A DNA stretch of 64,000 bases from Thelonectria olida (GCA_020736575.1 JAGPYM010000004.1:62001-126000), one strand, 5' to 3'; positions 33,078 through 46,403 are shown, counted from the stretch's first letter. Numbers and translations: made by a program. Notes: generated from the letters alone by a model not told the origin.

Positions 33078-34898
33078 ATGGCCTCGGACGCCTCCACCTT
33101 TGCCGCGACCGAAGCCCCGCCTGTAACGCGCCCGGTTGCAACCCCTCCTGACTTCATCCCTTCGGACGATCCTATTAGATTGTTGAAGCGACCTCGATCT
33201 CCGTCTCCCTCATCTCCGCGCTCACAGTCTCACCACGACATTACCATCGGGTCTCCAATAAAGGCTGCTCGATTAGCCCTTGCGACTGGCGCTTCTCCGC
33301 CGCCCTTGACGGGGGCTGCCGCACTCGAGGAGGAGCGGCGGCGACACGACGAAGTTATCAATGAACACGAAGCTCAAGCTCAAAACCCCCCTCCTACAAG
33401 CGACAATCCGAGCCACAAAGCGCTAGCTTCCCTTATGTCTGGTGCAGTTCAAGCAATGAGCCGACCTGCTGACGCGCCTCAGGCGGCTCCTACAGCGGCG
33501 ATGGATTCATCTCCCAAGGCTCCAACTCCTCTGGCCTTGGCGCAAACTACGGTCGCGCAAGTTATCGAGCGCGACGAAACCCCCCCTCAAAGCGCACACA
33601 GCGTCGTCGCTGTTCCTGTCACTGAGAGTCCAACCCCAATGGACATTGACACCCACAAGATTGAACCTCAACACACATCACAACAAGTTGTTGGCCAGGA
33701 GGAGAGACCCCAGCCGGGGTCGCTATCATACCCAGGGTCTCTTCAGGCTGCCACTAATATCCCGCCAGAGCAACCAGTTCGTGGAATGAGTTTCCCTGCG
33801 CCTGATCAAGGTCAAACTTCGCCCACATCAGGGTCAAAAAAGCATAAATGCCCCTACTGCAATACTGAGTTTACGCGTCACCATAATCTCAAGAGCCATC
33901 TCTTAACCCACAGTCAAGAAAAGCCTTTTGTTTGCACCGAGTGTGATATGCGCTTCCGTCGACTCCACGATCTGAAGCGCCATGGAAAACTGCATACCGG
34001 CGAGAAGCCCCACGTATGCCCCAAATGCGACCGCAAATTTGCCCGTGGCGACGCACTGGCTCGTCACAGTAAGGGCGCTGGCGGATGCGCGGGGCGACGA
34101 TCGAGTATGGGCAGTTTCGCTGATGGCGATGAGTTGGACAGTAGTATGGTTGAAGCAGATGGCTCGACCATGTCAGCACTCCCATACGACAACGGAGATG
34201 AGGAAGAGTTGAGGCGGCAGAGTCTCCCTAGCATAAACGCCCAGCACGTGTCTGGCGCTCAGGCTGACGCATACGGACACGCTCGCACGTATCCCCCCGT
34301 TGGAGGCCGAACCACGAACAGCGGATTGTACCCTCCCAACGTGAACCAGAATCTGGCTAATTCTACTGCAACATCAAACGTGCCCAATAACCTGGCTAGT
34401 AGTCACACTCCTAATGCGACTATTTCACCGATGCCTGTTGCTGGAGCAAATGCGAACATGTACACTCAACCGGCTATCACAGAGAGCCCTAAGCCACTGA
34501 GCCCAGGGGTTCAAGCCCACGATTCAACCAATATTGGACGACAGCGGTCGCCAAGTCTCACGCAGCAGATCCAGCAACAGCAGTACGGACGACGAGCGTC
34601 AGACTTGCAATCGCCACACAGTGGACAGACTCGGCCGAAACTCCCTGGGTTATCTCATCCTGGATTCGTTCCGCCCGGCTCGACTGGGTTCTCGCATGCA
34701 AGGAGCGGGAGCGGTGGAACGCAAACTGGCAGCGAGAGCGGCAACATGTTTGCACAGAGCGATCCTAGCGTGTGGGCATATGTTCAGACACTCGAGGAGA
34801 AAGTCAAAGCCCTTGGCGATAAGGTCATGATGCTTGATACAGAGGTTACGATGCTTCGACAGCAGCTTGAAACCCGGGACGCGACGATTAAGTCATGA
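33078..34898 (+). CDS. C2H2 zinc-finger transcription factor, Azf1-like
   Basis: This is a 606-residue intronless frame from the ATG at 33078; an upstream ATG at 32877 is in frame but adds a low-complexity leader with no family support. The N-terminal 250 residues are Pro/Ser/Ala-rich with an SPSPSSPRSQS motif. A zinc-finger block (about 256-330) contains CPYCNTEFTRHHNLKSHLLTH, CTECDMRFRRLHDLKRHGKLH and a third finger CPKCDRKFARGDALARH followed by GCAGRRSS, the layout of Azf1-type regulators. The middle is Asn/Gln/Ser-rich. The last 40 residues form a leucine/valine heptad coiled coil (WAYVQTLEEKVKALGDKVMM onward). Azf1 controls carbon metabolism and wall genes in yeast and cellulase genes in Trichoderma; that role here is inferred. 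The gene sits at the end of a very long upstream region. Confidence 0.85.
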   Translation: MASDASTFAATEAPPVTRPVATPPDFIPSDDPIRLLKRPRSPSPSSPRSQSHHDITIGSPIKAARLALATGASPPPLTGAAALEEERRRHDEVINEHEAQAQNPPPTSDNPSHKALASLMSGAVQAMSRPADAPQAAPTAAMDSSPKAPTPLALAQTTVAQVIERDETPPQSAHSVVAVPVTESPTPMDIDTHKIEPQHTSQQVVGQEERPQPGSLSYPGSLQAATNIPPEQPVRGMSFPAPDQGQTSPTSGSKKHKCPYCNTEFTRHHNLKSHLLTHSQEKPFVCTECDMRFRRLHDLKRHGKLHTGEKPHVCPKCDRKFARGDALARHSKGAGGCAGRRSSMGSFADGDELDSSMVEADGSTMSALPYDNGDEEELRRQSLPSINAQHVSGAQADAYGHARTYPPVGGRTTNSGLYPPNVNQNLANSTATSNVPNNLASSHTPNATISPMPVAGANANMYTQPAITESPKPLSPGVQAHDSTNIGRQRSPSLTQQIQQQQYGRRASDLQSPHSGQTRPKLPGLSHPGFVPPGSTGFSHARSGSGGTQTGSESGNMFAQSDPSVWAYVQTLEEKVKALGDKVMMLDTEVTMLRQQLETRDATIKS

Positions 34899-36145
34899 TG
34901 AAGATCAACTCATGACGGGGGTTGAGAAATGTTAATCATGGTCTCGTTAGACGCATAGTGAGAGGCCCTTTCGTTATGTTGAACGTGGATTTGGCATGGT
35001 GCTACGGGATGGCGTTTTGGAACCTTGAGGGAATTCTGGCTGTGGATGGTAGGGACCTCCACTTAAAATAAGGCGACGGACAGGCTATGCATTTTTTCGT
35101 CATGATTGGTAGTGGTCATTATTGTGCTGCACTATACAAAGATGCTTGGTACGGTGGCTCACATAGTATGCCTCGTGGCAGCATTTGACAAAAGACGCCG
35201 GATAATTCCCATAATAGTCTTTGTTGGATCAGACGAATGGGAGAGGGCATAGTATGATATATATACCGAGCTTGGCTCTTGGGATTGTGATAAGAGAGAG
35301 ACAAAGGACATTTGAGACGCACTCCTGAGTAACTTATGTACCTAGGTAGCCGCCTATGAAGGAAGTAACGTTATCAAGTCATCAACTCGGCCGATATGTG
35401 GGGCTTGAAGGTGGTTATATCCGATTCTTCATGCTCTCGCTCTTGTGTTTGGTGATGATACGAGTTTCAAGGTGGTCATTGAGTCGCGCAATTACCTACA
35501 TAGTACCTTACCTACAGAAAACTGCCGAGGCTCTCGGAGTGTAACTGTAGCACGGACCATGTGGGCAATGGGATGAATGGAAAGCAATTGGCAGCTGGAA
35601 GAGAGGGAGATTCCGTCTGTTTGCCCCCCCCGGGCCCCTTCCAACTTCACGTGTCAACAACACCCACGCTGCGACGTCATGGCAATCGGGACGTGGAGCT
35701 TTGGAAGCTTCGGAGCTGGGATGAGGTCGACCGGGGAGACGCAGAAAGACCCGGCCCACCTGCTAAGGGCACATGTCTGGTCTGCCCAGTTACGTTACTG
35801 AGGTGGTTGCTCTCCTGAGGTGCTCAATAAAAGGACGTGATATTTCCCATGTGATGGGCGTCTAATCCTCGTATCACCTTCTGTTCACCTACATCCTCCT
35901 CCTGCATATGTATGCAGGCTTCTTGTTCTTATTCGTTTTTTTGAAGTCGGGAGCGACCTCGTGGCTGTGCTGCACCTCCCTCATCCGTTGCAGCGACAAC
36001 CGCCATTCAGCGACGACCATCTTTGGCGCTTAGACGCTACCTGCCCGTCATTACTTCGTAACTGCATTATTCTTTTGACTTTTCTACCCCTCAGCATCAG
36101 CATCAGCATCTTCGCCTTTCCTTCTGCGCATCACCGTCGACGAAA
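34899..36145. other. Intergenic region Azf1-like / DGAT2
   Basis: This 1.25 kb region holds the 3' region of the transcription factor and the DGAT2 promoter. A TACCTAGGTA-type palindrome occurs at 35338-35350. The DGAT2 leader carries three CATCAG units near 36093-36110. No gene is supported. Confidence 0.55.
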
Positions 36146-37833
36146 ATGGCGAGCGCTGAAGCCGAGTCCAATGTTCCAGTCGAGGATGGTGAGTTGGGAA
36201 TCCTGCATTATTTCGGCAAAGTGGCTGCAGCGAATGGCGGGGCCCTCTTCTGCGCATCGGCTTCTGCGGAGACTGCCCTGATGGTGTCATGGTGCCGCGC
36301 TCACGTTGCGCAAGCTCATGAATTGCATCAGAGCCCAGGAATTCTCAAGAAGCCATCGCTGAACGTTGACTTAGCCGTGCAATCAGTGCTGACAGACAGT
36401 CCAAGCAGGCCCTCTGACCGAATCCAACGAGAAGGTGGTGACCGTCTCCAACCCGGAGAACGACCAGCTAGAGACCTTGGATGTCAGTCCGGAGTCGGTA
36501 TGTAACCAAATTCGCATCTCATTTATCCACATGTCATGCAAGAAATTGCCCTGACACCAATGCGCAGAGCCTCTCAGACAGCCCCGACTCCCTTGATATG
36601 CCTTTCGAAACCGACAAGACCACCACCAACGGCGAAACCAGCTCATCTAAGCCACCCACGAATGGCGCGCCAAAGACGTATGCCGCCGTCGTTGCCTCTG
36701 GCGAAACCAACGGCAATGGCGTAAACGGACACAAATACGACGAGGATGAGCATACATACCCCAAGCTGCCGACCTCTCCCGATCTGCATCGCGAGCGTAA
36801 GGGCTGGCGAGCACGCGGCATTCACTTTGCGCCGCTGCGCGTTCCCATGGTTCGTCGGCTGCAAACCGGCGCCGTTTTGTTTCATTGCATGTCTATCGGT
36901 CTCTTTGTTTCCATCTTCTGGCTGATCTGCGCCAACCCTTTGACATGGCCAATCCTCGTTCCTTACCTTATCCATCTCACCCTCTCGACGGGTGCAACCA
37001 ACGGGAAGTTGGCGTATCGGTCCGAATACATGAGGAGTCTACCATTATGGAAGCTATTCACCGGGTACTTCCCTATGAAGTTGCACAAGACGTACGATCT
37101 TGACCCCACGAGGAAGTACATCTTTGGTTATCATCCCCATGGCATCATCTCACACGGTGCCTGGGGTGCCTTCGTCACGAATGCTCTTGGCTTCAAGGAG
37201 CTCTTCCCAGGCATTACAAACACATTGCTCACACTGGATTCTAACTTCCGTCTCCCCTTCAACCGAGACTGGATTTTGTGGATGGGCCTCCAATCTGTCT
37301 CGAAGGAGTCAATCTGGAACATTCTCAACAAGGGAGGCCCCAACAACGACGGCCAGGGCCGCGCCGTCACCATTGTCGTTGGAGGCGCTCGCGAATCACT
37401 TGAGGCGCAACCTGGCACGATTCGATTGATCCTTAAAGGTCGCAAGGGCTTCGTTAAGATGGCGCTTCGCACCGGCGCGGACCTTGTTCCGGTGATTGGA
37501 TTTGGCGAAAACGACCTTTACGACCAGCTCAGCCCCAAGACACACCCGCTTGTGCACCGGCTCCAAATGATCTTCCTCAAGGTGTTCAAGTTCACTGTGC
37601 CCGCGCTTCATGGCCGAGGCGTGCTGAACTATGACGTGGGTTTTATGCCATACCGCCGACCCGTGAATATCGTGGTTGGAAAGCCGATTCGAGTGGACAG
37701 AGCGCATGGCCCGCAACCGGAACAGGGGGAGATCGATCGACTTCATGAGCGGTATGTCAATGAGATTGAGAAGCTATGGAATGCGTACAAAGACCAGTAT
37801 GCTGCTGGTGTCGAGTTGGAAATTTTCTCTTAG
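36146..37833 (+). CDS. DGA1: Diacylglycerol O-acyltransferase, DGAT2 family
   Basis: Exons are 36146-36188, 36409-36497 and 36568-37833 (465 aa), with introns of 220 and 70 bp; all junctions keep phase. The N-terminal 115 residues are Ser/Thr/Asn-rich and variable. Two adjacent membrane segments (LFHCMSIGLFVSIFWLI and PLTWPILVPYLIHLTL) precede the catalytic domain: FGYHPHGIISHGAWGAF with the HPHG motif at 233-236, VVGGARESLEAQPG, and RKGFVKMALRTGADLVPVIG, all DGAT2 hallmarks. It makes triacylglycerol from diacylglycerol and acyl-CoA at the ER and lipid droplet. The first exon encodes only 14 residues plus one base, and the first intron is the longest in the window. A start in exon 3 would keep the catalytic part, so a shorter isoform is possible. 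Confidence 0.92.
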
Positions 37834-38417
37834 GACTACCTTTTCTTTGTTCTTTTTCGGATTGCTGGCGTAAATTCACATCAAAACACTTCTCATGTTT
37901 TTCTTTTGGGGAGGGGGGGTCGAAAAAGCTATTGGCATAGCTGGGCTTATGGCGGGAGGGATGTATCATGGGAATGCGTGTCCGCGTGTGAAGGCACATG
38001 TCGGATGCAGGTTTACTGCAAGGTCATAGTCTGTTACTCTGAGCGTCGGTCTTGATCAATCATCCTAATCTCACTTCGAAAGTATGAACTCATGCAATTG
38101 GTTCGCCCTGTTCCATGTCGTCAAGCTGCGTGTTGCTGTGGAAGTCGATGCTAATTCAGGTCAGGTGACTGCGCGCTTGGTAATTTGAAGACTGAAGGGC
38201 GCAATCGCGTCAAGCGCGTCATATAGTCAATCGCTTGGAGTGGATGCAGCTTGGTCAATTTCAAAGCAACCTTCGACTCTTCCAAGAAGACAAGCCAATT
38301 CTTTTCTTCATGATCTCATCTGCCTTCATTCACTAGGCTCACTCCAGACCATCGTGAAGAGCGACCACTCTGAGTCACGACCCAGAAAAACAAGCTCCAG
38401 TTACAACCCCCCGAACA
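37834..38417. other. Intergenic region DGAT2 / APN1
   Basis: This 584 bp region contains the 3' end of one gene and the promoter of the next on the same strand. No gene or distinctive repeat is seen. Confidence 0.6.
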
Positions 38418-39872
38418 ATGCCTCCTCGCGCCTCGCCCCGCAAGAGGAAAGCCGTGAGCTACAACGACGACAGCGACGACAGCAACGTGAAGCCTGCAAA
38501 GAAGACCAGCCGCGTCAATTCAAAGCCACCCGCGAAGCGCAAGGCCGAAGTGGAGCCAGAAGAATCAGCTGCGAAAGTGCCTGCTAAGGCGACTGCCGCA
38601 CCCAAGAAGCGCAAGACAAAAGCCAAGGACGAAGACAACGCCATGCCTCTTGCCGAGCGCACGGCGGTGTCGTCGCTGAAGAAGGCCATGTACATTGGCG
38701 CACACGTCAGCGCTGCAGGAGGTTCGCCTCCCCACAGCCCAATTCCCCCCTCCTCCTTAAGCTGGTATCCTAATCTCTGTGTGCCCAGGCGTCCAAAACT
38801 CCGTCGCAAACGCCGTCCACATCGGCGCAAACGCCTTTGCCCTCTTCCTCAAGTCCCAGCGCAAATGGACCAACCCGCCGCTCGACCCGGCCGCCAAGAC
38901 ACAGTTCGTCAGCCAGTGCAAGCACCACGACTACCACGCCGGCGAACACGCCCTCCCACACGGCTCGTACCTCGTCAACCTGGCGCAAGCGGACGAGGCA
39001 AAGGCCAACCAAGCCTACACCAGCTTCGTCGACGACTTGCAGCGCTGCGAGCAGCTCGGTATCAAGCTATACAATTTCCATCCCGGGAACACGGGAGGCG
39101 ATAGTAGGGCGGCGGCAATTGGACGCATTGCTGCGCAATTGAACAAGTCGCATAAAGCAACCGAGTCTGTCGTCACGGTGCTTGAGAATATGGCAGGGAC
39201 CGGCAATGTCATCGGATCGACGTGGGAAGATCTACGGGACATTATTGCCTTGGTCGAGGACAAAGCTCGCGTGGGCGTCTGCATCGATACTTGCCACGCA
39301 TTCGCAGCGGGACACGACCTGCGAACGCCAGAGGCTTTCAAGAAGACTGTTGACTCGTTTAACGAAATCGTCGGAGAGAAATACCTAAAGGCCTTCCACC
39401 GTATGTCCCCTCCTCACACCCCTTTCTCGCCCTCTTCCTAACATGCCCCCTTCTAGTCAACGACAGCAAAGCCCCATTCGGCTCCAACCGCGACCTCCAC
39501 GCCAACGTCGGCACCGGTTTCCTCGGCCTCCGCGCCTTTCACAGCGTTGTCAACCACCCAGCCTTCCAGGGCCTGCCCATGGTCCTCGAGACGCCCATCG
39601 ACCGCAAGGACGCCGCCACCGGCAAGTCGGTCGAGGACAAGCAGGTCTGGGCCGACGAGATCAAGCTCCTCGAGCGCCTGGTCGGAATGGACCCGGAGGG
39701 TGACGAATTCAAGGCCCTCGAGGAGGACTTGCAGGCCAAGGGCGCCGAGGAGCGCGACAAGATCCAGGATCAGGTTGATCGCAAGGCGGCCAAGGATGCG
39801 AAGAAGGGCACGCGGGGGAAGAAGGGAGCCAAGAAGAAGGCCAAGGATGAGACCGATGACGAAAGCGAGTAA
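38418..39872 (+). CDS. APN1: AP endonuclease, endonuclease IV family (Apn1)
   Basis: Exons are 38418-38721, 38789-39400 and 39457-39872 (443 aa), with introns of 67 and 56 bp. The N-terminal 90 residues are Lys/Arg-rich (SPRKRKAVSYND, PKKRKTKAKD), a likely nuclear signal. The endonuclease IV barrel carries its zinc ligands in order: AHVSAAGG, the His in PHGSYLVNLA, YNFHPGN, the Glu in LENMAG, CIDTCHAFAAGHD, the Asp and His in LNDSKAPFGSNRDLHANVG, and the Glu in VLETP. It cleaves abasic sites and 3'-blocked ends in base-excision repair. The C-terminus ends in a long Lys-rich stretch (KDAKKGTRGKKGAKKKAKD) absent from bacterial Nfo. The first intron has a weak donor (GTTCGC) but phase and conserved sequence leave little choice. 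Confidence 0.93.
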
Positions 39873-40087
39873 CGGCGATGGATGGAAGATACATACCTCA
39901 CTAATTGTGTATACCGCATGGCGCATGGAATTGTAGTGTAAAGATATAATAAGGAGAGCTTGTATACTATAATAGGGCACTCAACGCTGGGTATTTCGTT
40001 ACGTTCAAACCAAGAAGACTATCAACGCTCTATGTCCATCCAACCCAATATCCAAACGCCAACTCATCCATCATGCCACACCGTCAT

Positions 40088-43000
40088 TTACTTGCGGCTC
40101 TTTGCAAACGCCTCAACTTTGCCGACAAGCGACTTGAGACCGACTCCTCTTTCGCAGTTCGCCTCAAGCCACTCCTCCATGCGCTCCCTCACGCTGCGCA
40201 TCGACTTGAGTACGGGCATGCGCGCTCCATCTTCTCCGCCGACGAATGACCCTGGGTTGAGCAGCAGGTCGAAGCAGTCAGCCCAGAGCTGCGTCTGCCA
40301 GTACCGCTTGAGACTTTCGCGGATCTTGTACCGACGGCCGGCCTTTATGCCACCTTGGTCACATCGCACTGTCTCGATGTACTTGCCAAAGAGTAGTGTG
40401 TGAATTGTGCCGGCTAGGCCGTGGTAGTCGATCTGCCAGGTCCAGGGTCGACCTTCGCGCATCTCTGCGCAGTCTTGTGCACTCGTCTTCCAGTCGGCGA
40501 TGAACTCGACGTCAGGCGAAAAGTTACGCATATCGATGCTACGGCCAAAGTCGATCAGAACCACGCCACGTGACGCCCATCCATCACTGCCATCTGGCCG
40601 CCATTGACTTGAAAGGGACTGGTCGTCTCGCAGTGCATCGAGACGGAGCAGGCAGTTGTCGGCTTTGAGGTCGCCATGTAGGACGTTCTTGGCATGTAGA
40701 GCCTCGACGGTACGCAACAGCTCAATGGAGAAGAACATGGCCAACTGCTCATCCATGATAGCGGAAGGCTCAGCGCGGAAGAAGTTGACCACGTCAAGTA
40801 GCGTACCGTGGGCATGGTACGGCAAGAAAAGGAACGCCTCGTCCTGGTAAAGGTGCATTTCATGGGCATATGAGAGTGACGCCGCAGCGCGATGCTGAGG
40901 CCCAAGTCGGGTATGAGCTACACGCATCATGTGAAATTCCCACGGCGTGGGAGGCGTCTCCATCTTGAGAGCCTCAATCGCACTGCGGTGATTGACGGCG
41001 AAAGCTCCCTTGCCCATGGCCACGACGGCATTCTCGTCATTCCCATTCCCCTCGGGGAAGAGTTCTCCACGAGATAGACGGGGGCATATGCACCAGCCCC
41101 GAGTTCCTTCTTCACCATGTACGTCGAGTTGGAATCAGGAAATTCAATGACAACGGGAGTCGGCACAGGGCCCGTTCTGTCGCCGCCAGATTTGGCAGCC
41201 TTGGTGAGGGCTTTGGCGAATTTACGAACCTCACCGCCGCCCTCATACTTTTCGTGGCGGTGATCATAGAAGCCAAAGTACGAACGCAGCGGAGGCTGCA
41301 TGTTGGCGATGATCTCAGAACGCACTGATTCATCGACGGGGTTGCATTGCATGTCCTGGATGATAGGCCCCTTGGGAGCCAGCGGCTTGGAAGCCAGGGC
41401 CTTTCCAAGAACTCCGCCCGACTTGGGTGCGAGTGGCCCGGCTGATTTAGGAGCCAAAGGCCCGGACTTCTTGGGCTCAGGGCGAGCATCATTGACAATC
41501 TCGCGCAGAGGGCTGCTCAAAGGCTCGAGATCCGACTCGTCTTCCTCGTCAATAGGCGTAGACGCCTCGTCACGCTTGCAAGGCGTCTTGTAGTGAGTCC
41601 CGACGTCAACATTGACGGATACCTCGGTCCTCTCGGTAATGGGCGTCATGAAGGGCAGTCTGTTGTTTGCCATCTCGGCCGCATCCCTATATGGCCGGGT
41701 TGGCGGATCCCAATCCTCGGGAGGAATGGGGATGAAGGATGTGCGGGTTCTGGGCTCATCATCCTCCTCCTCCTCATCTTCGTCATACTCATCTCGGGGT
41801 CCAGTTTCATCTGCAAAAGACCCAGACCGCTCAGTCTCGGGGACGCTTGTGTCAATCAAGTCGGATGCTTGAGTGTCGTTGGCCTCGCCCTCAACTTCGG
41901 CATCGTCAACACCCGGGATGTGTTTTCGCGTGTCGAAATCAGACCATTCACTCTTCACGTCCGACATGTCATCGCGGCCAGCTTCATCATTGTCATCTTC
42001 ATCCTCGTCGTCACCAGCCTCGCTGGCATCAATCTGCCTGGTGGTGCAGGTGCTTTCAGCGTCAGTGGTATAGTTATCGCTGTCATAGTCGTCCTCACTC
42101 TCCTCAAGTTCCTGACCAGCTGGCCTGAGCGGTGCGTTGAAGATGTCGTAGATGTCGTCAGTAGCAGCCTTGGTATGAATCGTCACAGTTGGCTCAGATG
42201 TGTTCTTCTTGCGGAACTTTGGCCTGGAGGGCGAGTCGAGCTTTGCTTTGACTGTGCAGCCTGTCAGCAACAAGCAAGAGATGAGGTTTGAATCATAATA
42301 CGTACTGATCTGTGTCTCATTCACCTCCATTACCTTCTTCTTTTTACCTCCCTTGGACGCACGAGGTTGCTGTTCCATTATCGCACCATTCTCATCATAC
42401 TGAACAGAGTCTTGGTGAATGACAAGCTTGTCTTGACGAATGACGAGTTTATCCTGGTGAACGGCAGGCTTGTCTTGATGAATAGTAAGCTTATCTTGGC
42501 GAACAACGAGCTTGTCTTGATGAATGACGAGCTTCTCGCCAACACCCTTGCTAATCTCCTCAATGTCCTTGAGCGGAACGAGAACTGGTTCAGGCACGAG
42601 GTTCTCATCAATAGACTCGTCCTCCCAACTGCAGTCAAGCCAACCTCGATTGGCCGCCATGATCTCCTCAAAGCTGAGCTCAGTGCCCTGCTCCTCAGGA
42701 GTAGGATAAATAGCTGCTAGGTCAACAAAAACTCGCTCCTTCTTCCCTGTTTGGGGATGGACAGAAATTTGACACTTGGATGGAACAACGACGATGTTCT
42801 TTATTTGTGAAAGAGACTATATTACATAAAACGCCGACATGACCATCATTAGTTCTATGATCATTAGAATGCGGGCAATTGGGGGAGAGGAGACAAACTC
42901 ACCGGATCCTTAAACACCGCCATCTTGGGGGCTGTGCTCTTCTTTCCGCCCGCCTTGAGCGTCTCGCCCGCCCAGGGCTTCGGCTCCATGGCATTTTCCT

Positions 43001-43883
43001 TCTTTCGGTTCGCCAGAGAACCGATTGTGTCCCAGCCCTTGGACCCAGCTCCTCGTGCGGCCATTGCAGGTGGCTTAGAATCGGCGTCGGAAAAGATGGC
43101 GAGCTTGGACTTTGCTGGCTTAGATCCACCTCCGCTACCAGGTCGAGGTGCCTGAGGATCCGTTGGCCGTGAGGCAGCTGAAAAGGGGTCCGTCTTGGCC
43201 GCTAGGGCCGGTCGCATGGTCGGCAGAGCTGGTGATGACGGCTGGTTCATGGCCTCTGGGTTCTCAGCAACTCTTTGTTCGAACTCCTTGAACTTGCGCA
43301 AAAGGCGCTGAACTGGCCGAGCCTCGCGCTCGATGCCCAGCTTGTAAACTTCCTCCGCCTGAGGCCAACGGGAGGCGCCTTCCAACCATGCAGCGTACTC
43401 CTCATAGTAGAGGGCCAGGCCCTCGCCGATACCGTGTCGAGAAAGAAACATGTACGTCTCGCGTGGTGCGTCGGAAAAGAAGTGGATATAGTGCACCCAC
43501 AACTTGAGATATCGAGGATCGTTCTTGTATTGTGGTGCGCCGATAAAGGCTTTGGTAGCGCGCTCGAGTAGAGTGTGTAGCTGAGACTGGGGAGTTGCTT
43601 GCGCAGATGGGTATGCGTCTAGCGTCCATCGCACATATCGGTCAAAGACATCGAGAGGATCGTCTGACTCTGCAATGTTGTCGACCTCAGCTTCGTACTC
43701 GACACGGATGCAGTCGTTGACACTTCGTGTATCGGAAGGTGTTGGTGTGGAAAGCTTTTGGAGAGGAGAAGGCGAATACAGCTGTGCGAGTTTCTTCGCT
43801 GAACGGCCGCCAGGCAGAGACTGGATGTTCTCCTTCTGCCCCTCGATCAAGTCGAAATCGATTAAATCTTCCGAGGATGTCAT
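40088..43883 (-). CDS. BUB1: Bub1/MadBub spindle-checkpoint kinase, interrupted by a one-base frameshift
   Basis: Minus-strand exons are 43883-42903, 42798-42306 and 42260-40088. The N-terminus has a KEN box (17-19) and the Mad3/BUB1 TPR domain (about 55-210, with YLKLWVHYIHFFSD and EGLALYYEEYAAWLEG). A second KEN lies at 295-297 and a Bub3-binding GLEBS motif (TELSFEEIMAANRGWL) around 366-381. Six heptapeptide repeats (416-457), a long acidic region and the C-terminal kinase follow: GAGAYAPVYL, ALKMETPPTPWEF, HGDLKADNCLL, LIDFGRS. At about 41048-41057 the frame shifts between VYLVENSSP and NDENAVVAMGKG. Exon total is one base short of a multiple of three (1,216 codons). As read, the protein stops at 40927 (935 aa) without a kinase domain. 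This is a sequencing error or a real lesion. Confidence 0.9.
42261..42305 (-). other. 45-bp stop-free intron in BUB1
   Basis: The donor is GTACGT and the acceptor GACAG. Its length is a multiple of three with no stop, so retention would add 15 residues in frame. Splicing gives NETQISCTVKAKL, which I favour because both sites match consensus. Confidence 0.65.
42409..42534 (-). repeat. Six tandem 21-bp repeats coding for a heptapeptide in BUB1
   Basis: Six consecutive units encode KLVIHQD, KLVVRQD, KLTIHQD, KPAVHQD, KLVIRQD and KLVIHQD, exactly 126 bp, between the Bub3-binding motif and the acidic linker. Units differ by a few point changes, so the array is not brand-new. Confidence 0.92.
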
Positions 43884-44387
43884 GTTGTCGAATTAGTACA
43901 CGCGTCGACAGAGAGAAACGTCGAGTCTCGCGGTTGTGTGTGGTGTTGTTGACTGAAAGTGGGTTGAATCGTGGGGTGCCCCTGGTCGTGAAATATGTTG
44001 ATGTTATCTTAGTGTACAGACCCCGCGTTGCTGTGACAACCGCCTCATGTGGCTAACAGAGGGTTCGCAGCCACACTAAAGATGGCTTCAGGGCAGTGAT
44101 GCTCAAACCAAGCAAACGAAGCTCCATGGCTCCTGAGTGTTGAGGGACATTTCATGACACTCAAGTCTTATGACATACGAATACATCAGTCACAGTCAAT
44201 GCATAAGTAAGCCACGCCTTGAACTCGAATGAGGTGGTTTTTTTATTTTTGTTACGAGCCTAATCCACTTTTGTTTTCGGCGTCTATTATTTTCAATTTT
44301 TGCCTCCTGGTATCCATCCCATGCGCTCCAAGGCTAAGGACATAAAGGCATCATGTTTCTGTTTTTACTTCCGAATTTTATGCGCAT
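43884..44387. other. Intergenic region BUB1 promoter / enolase 3' side
   Basis: This 504 bp region separates two minus-strand genes. It holds the enolase 3' UTR and BUB1 promoter. No further feature is recognised. Confidence 0.6.
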
Positions 44388-46268
<1,881 letters not shown>

Positions 46269-46403
46269 CTTGGAAGGGAAGAATAAAAGGCCCAAATTGG
46301 GGAATCTGGACTCGAGCAAGGAAGAGGAATGAGGAGTGAGGATGGAGGATGGGAAGAGAGGGAGGAAAGAAAAGATTGCGCTTGGGAAAGAAGTGGGAAG
46401 GCC

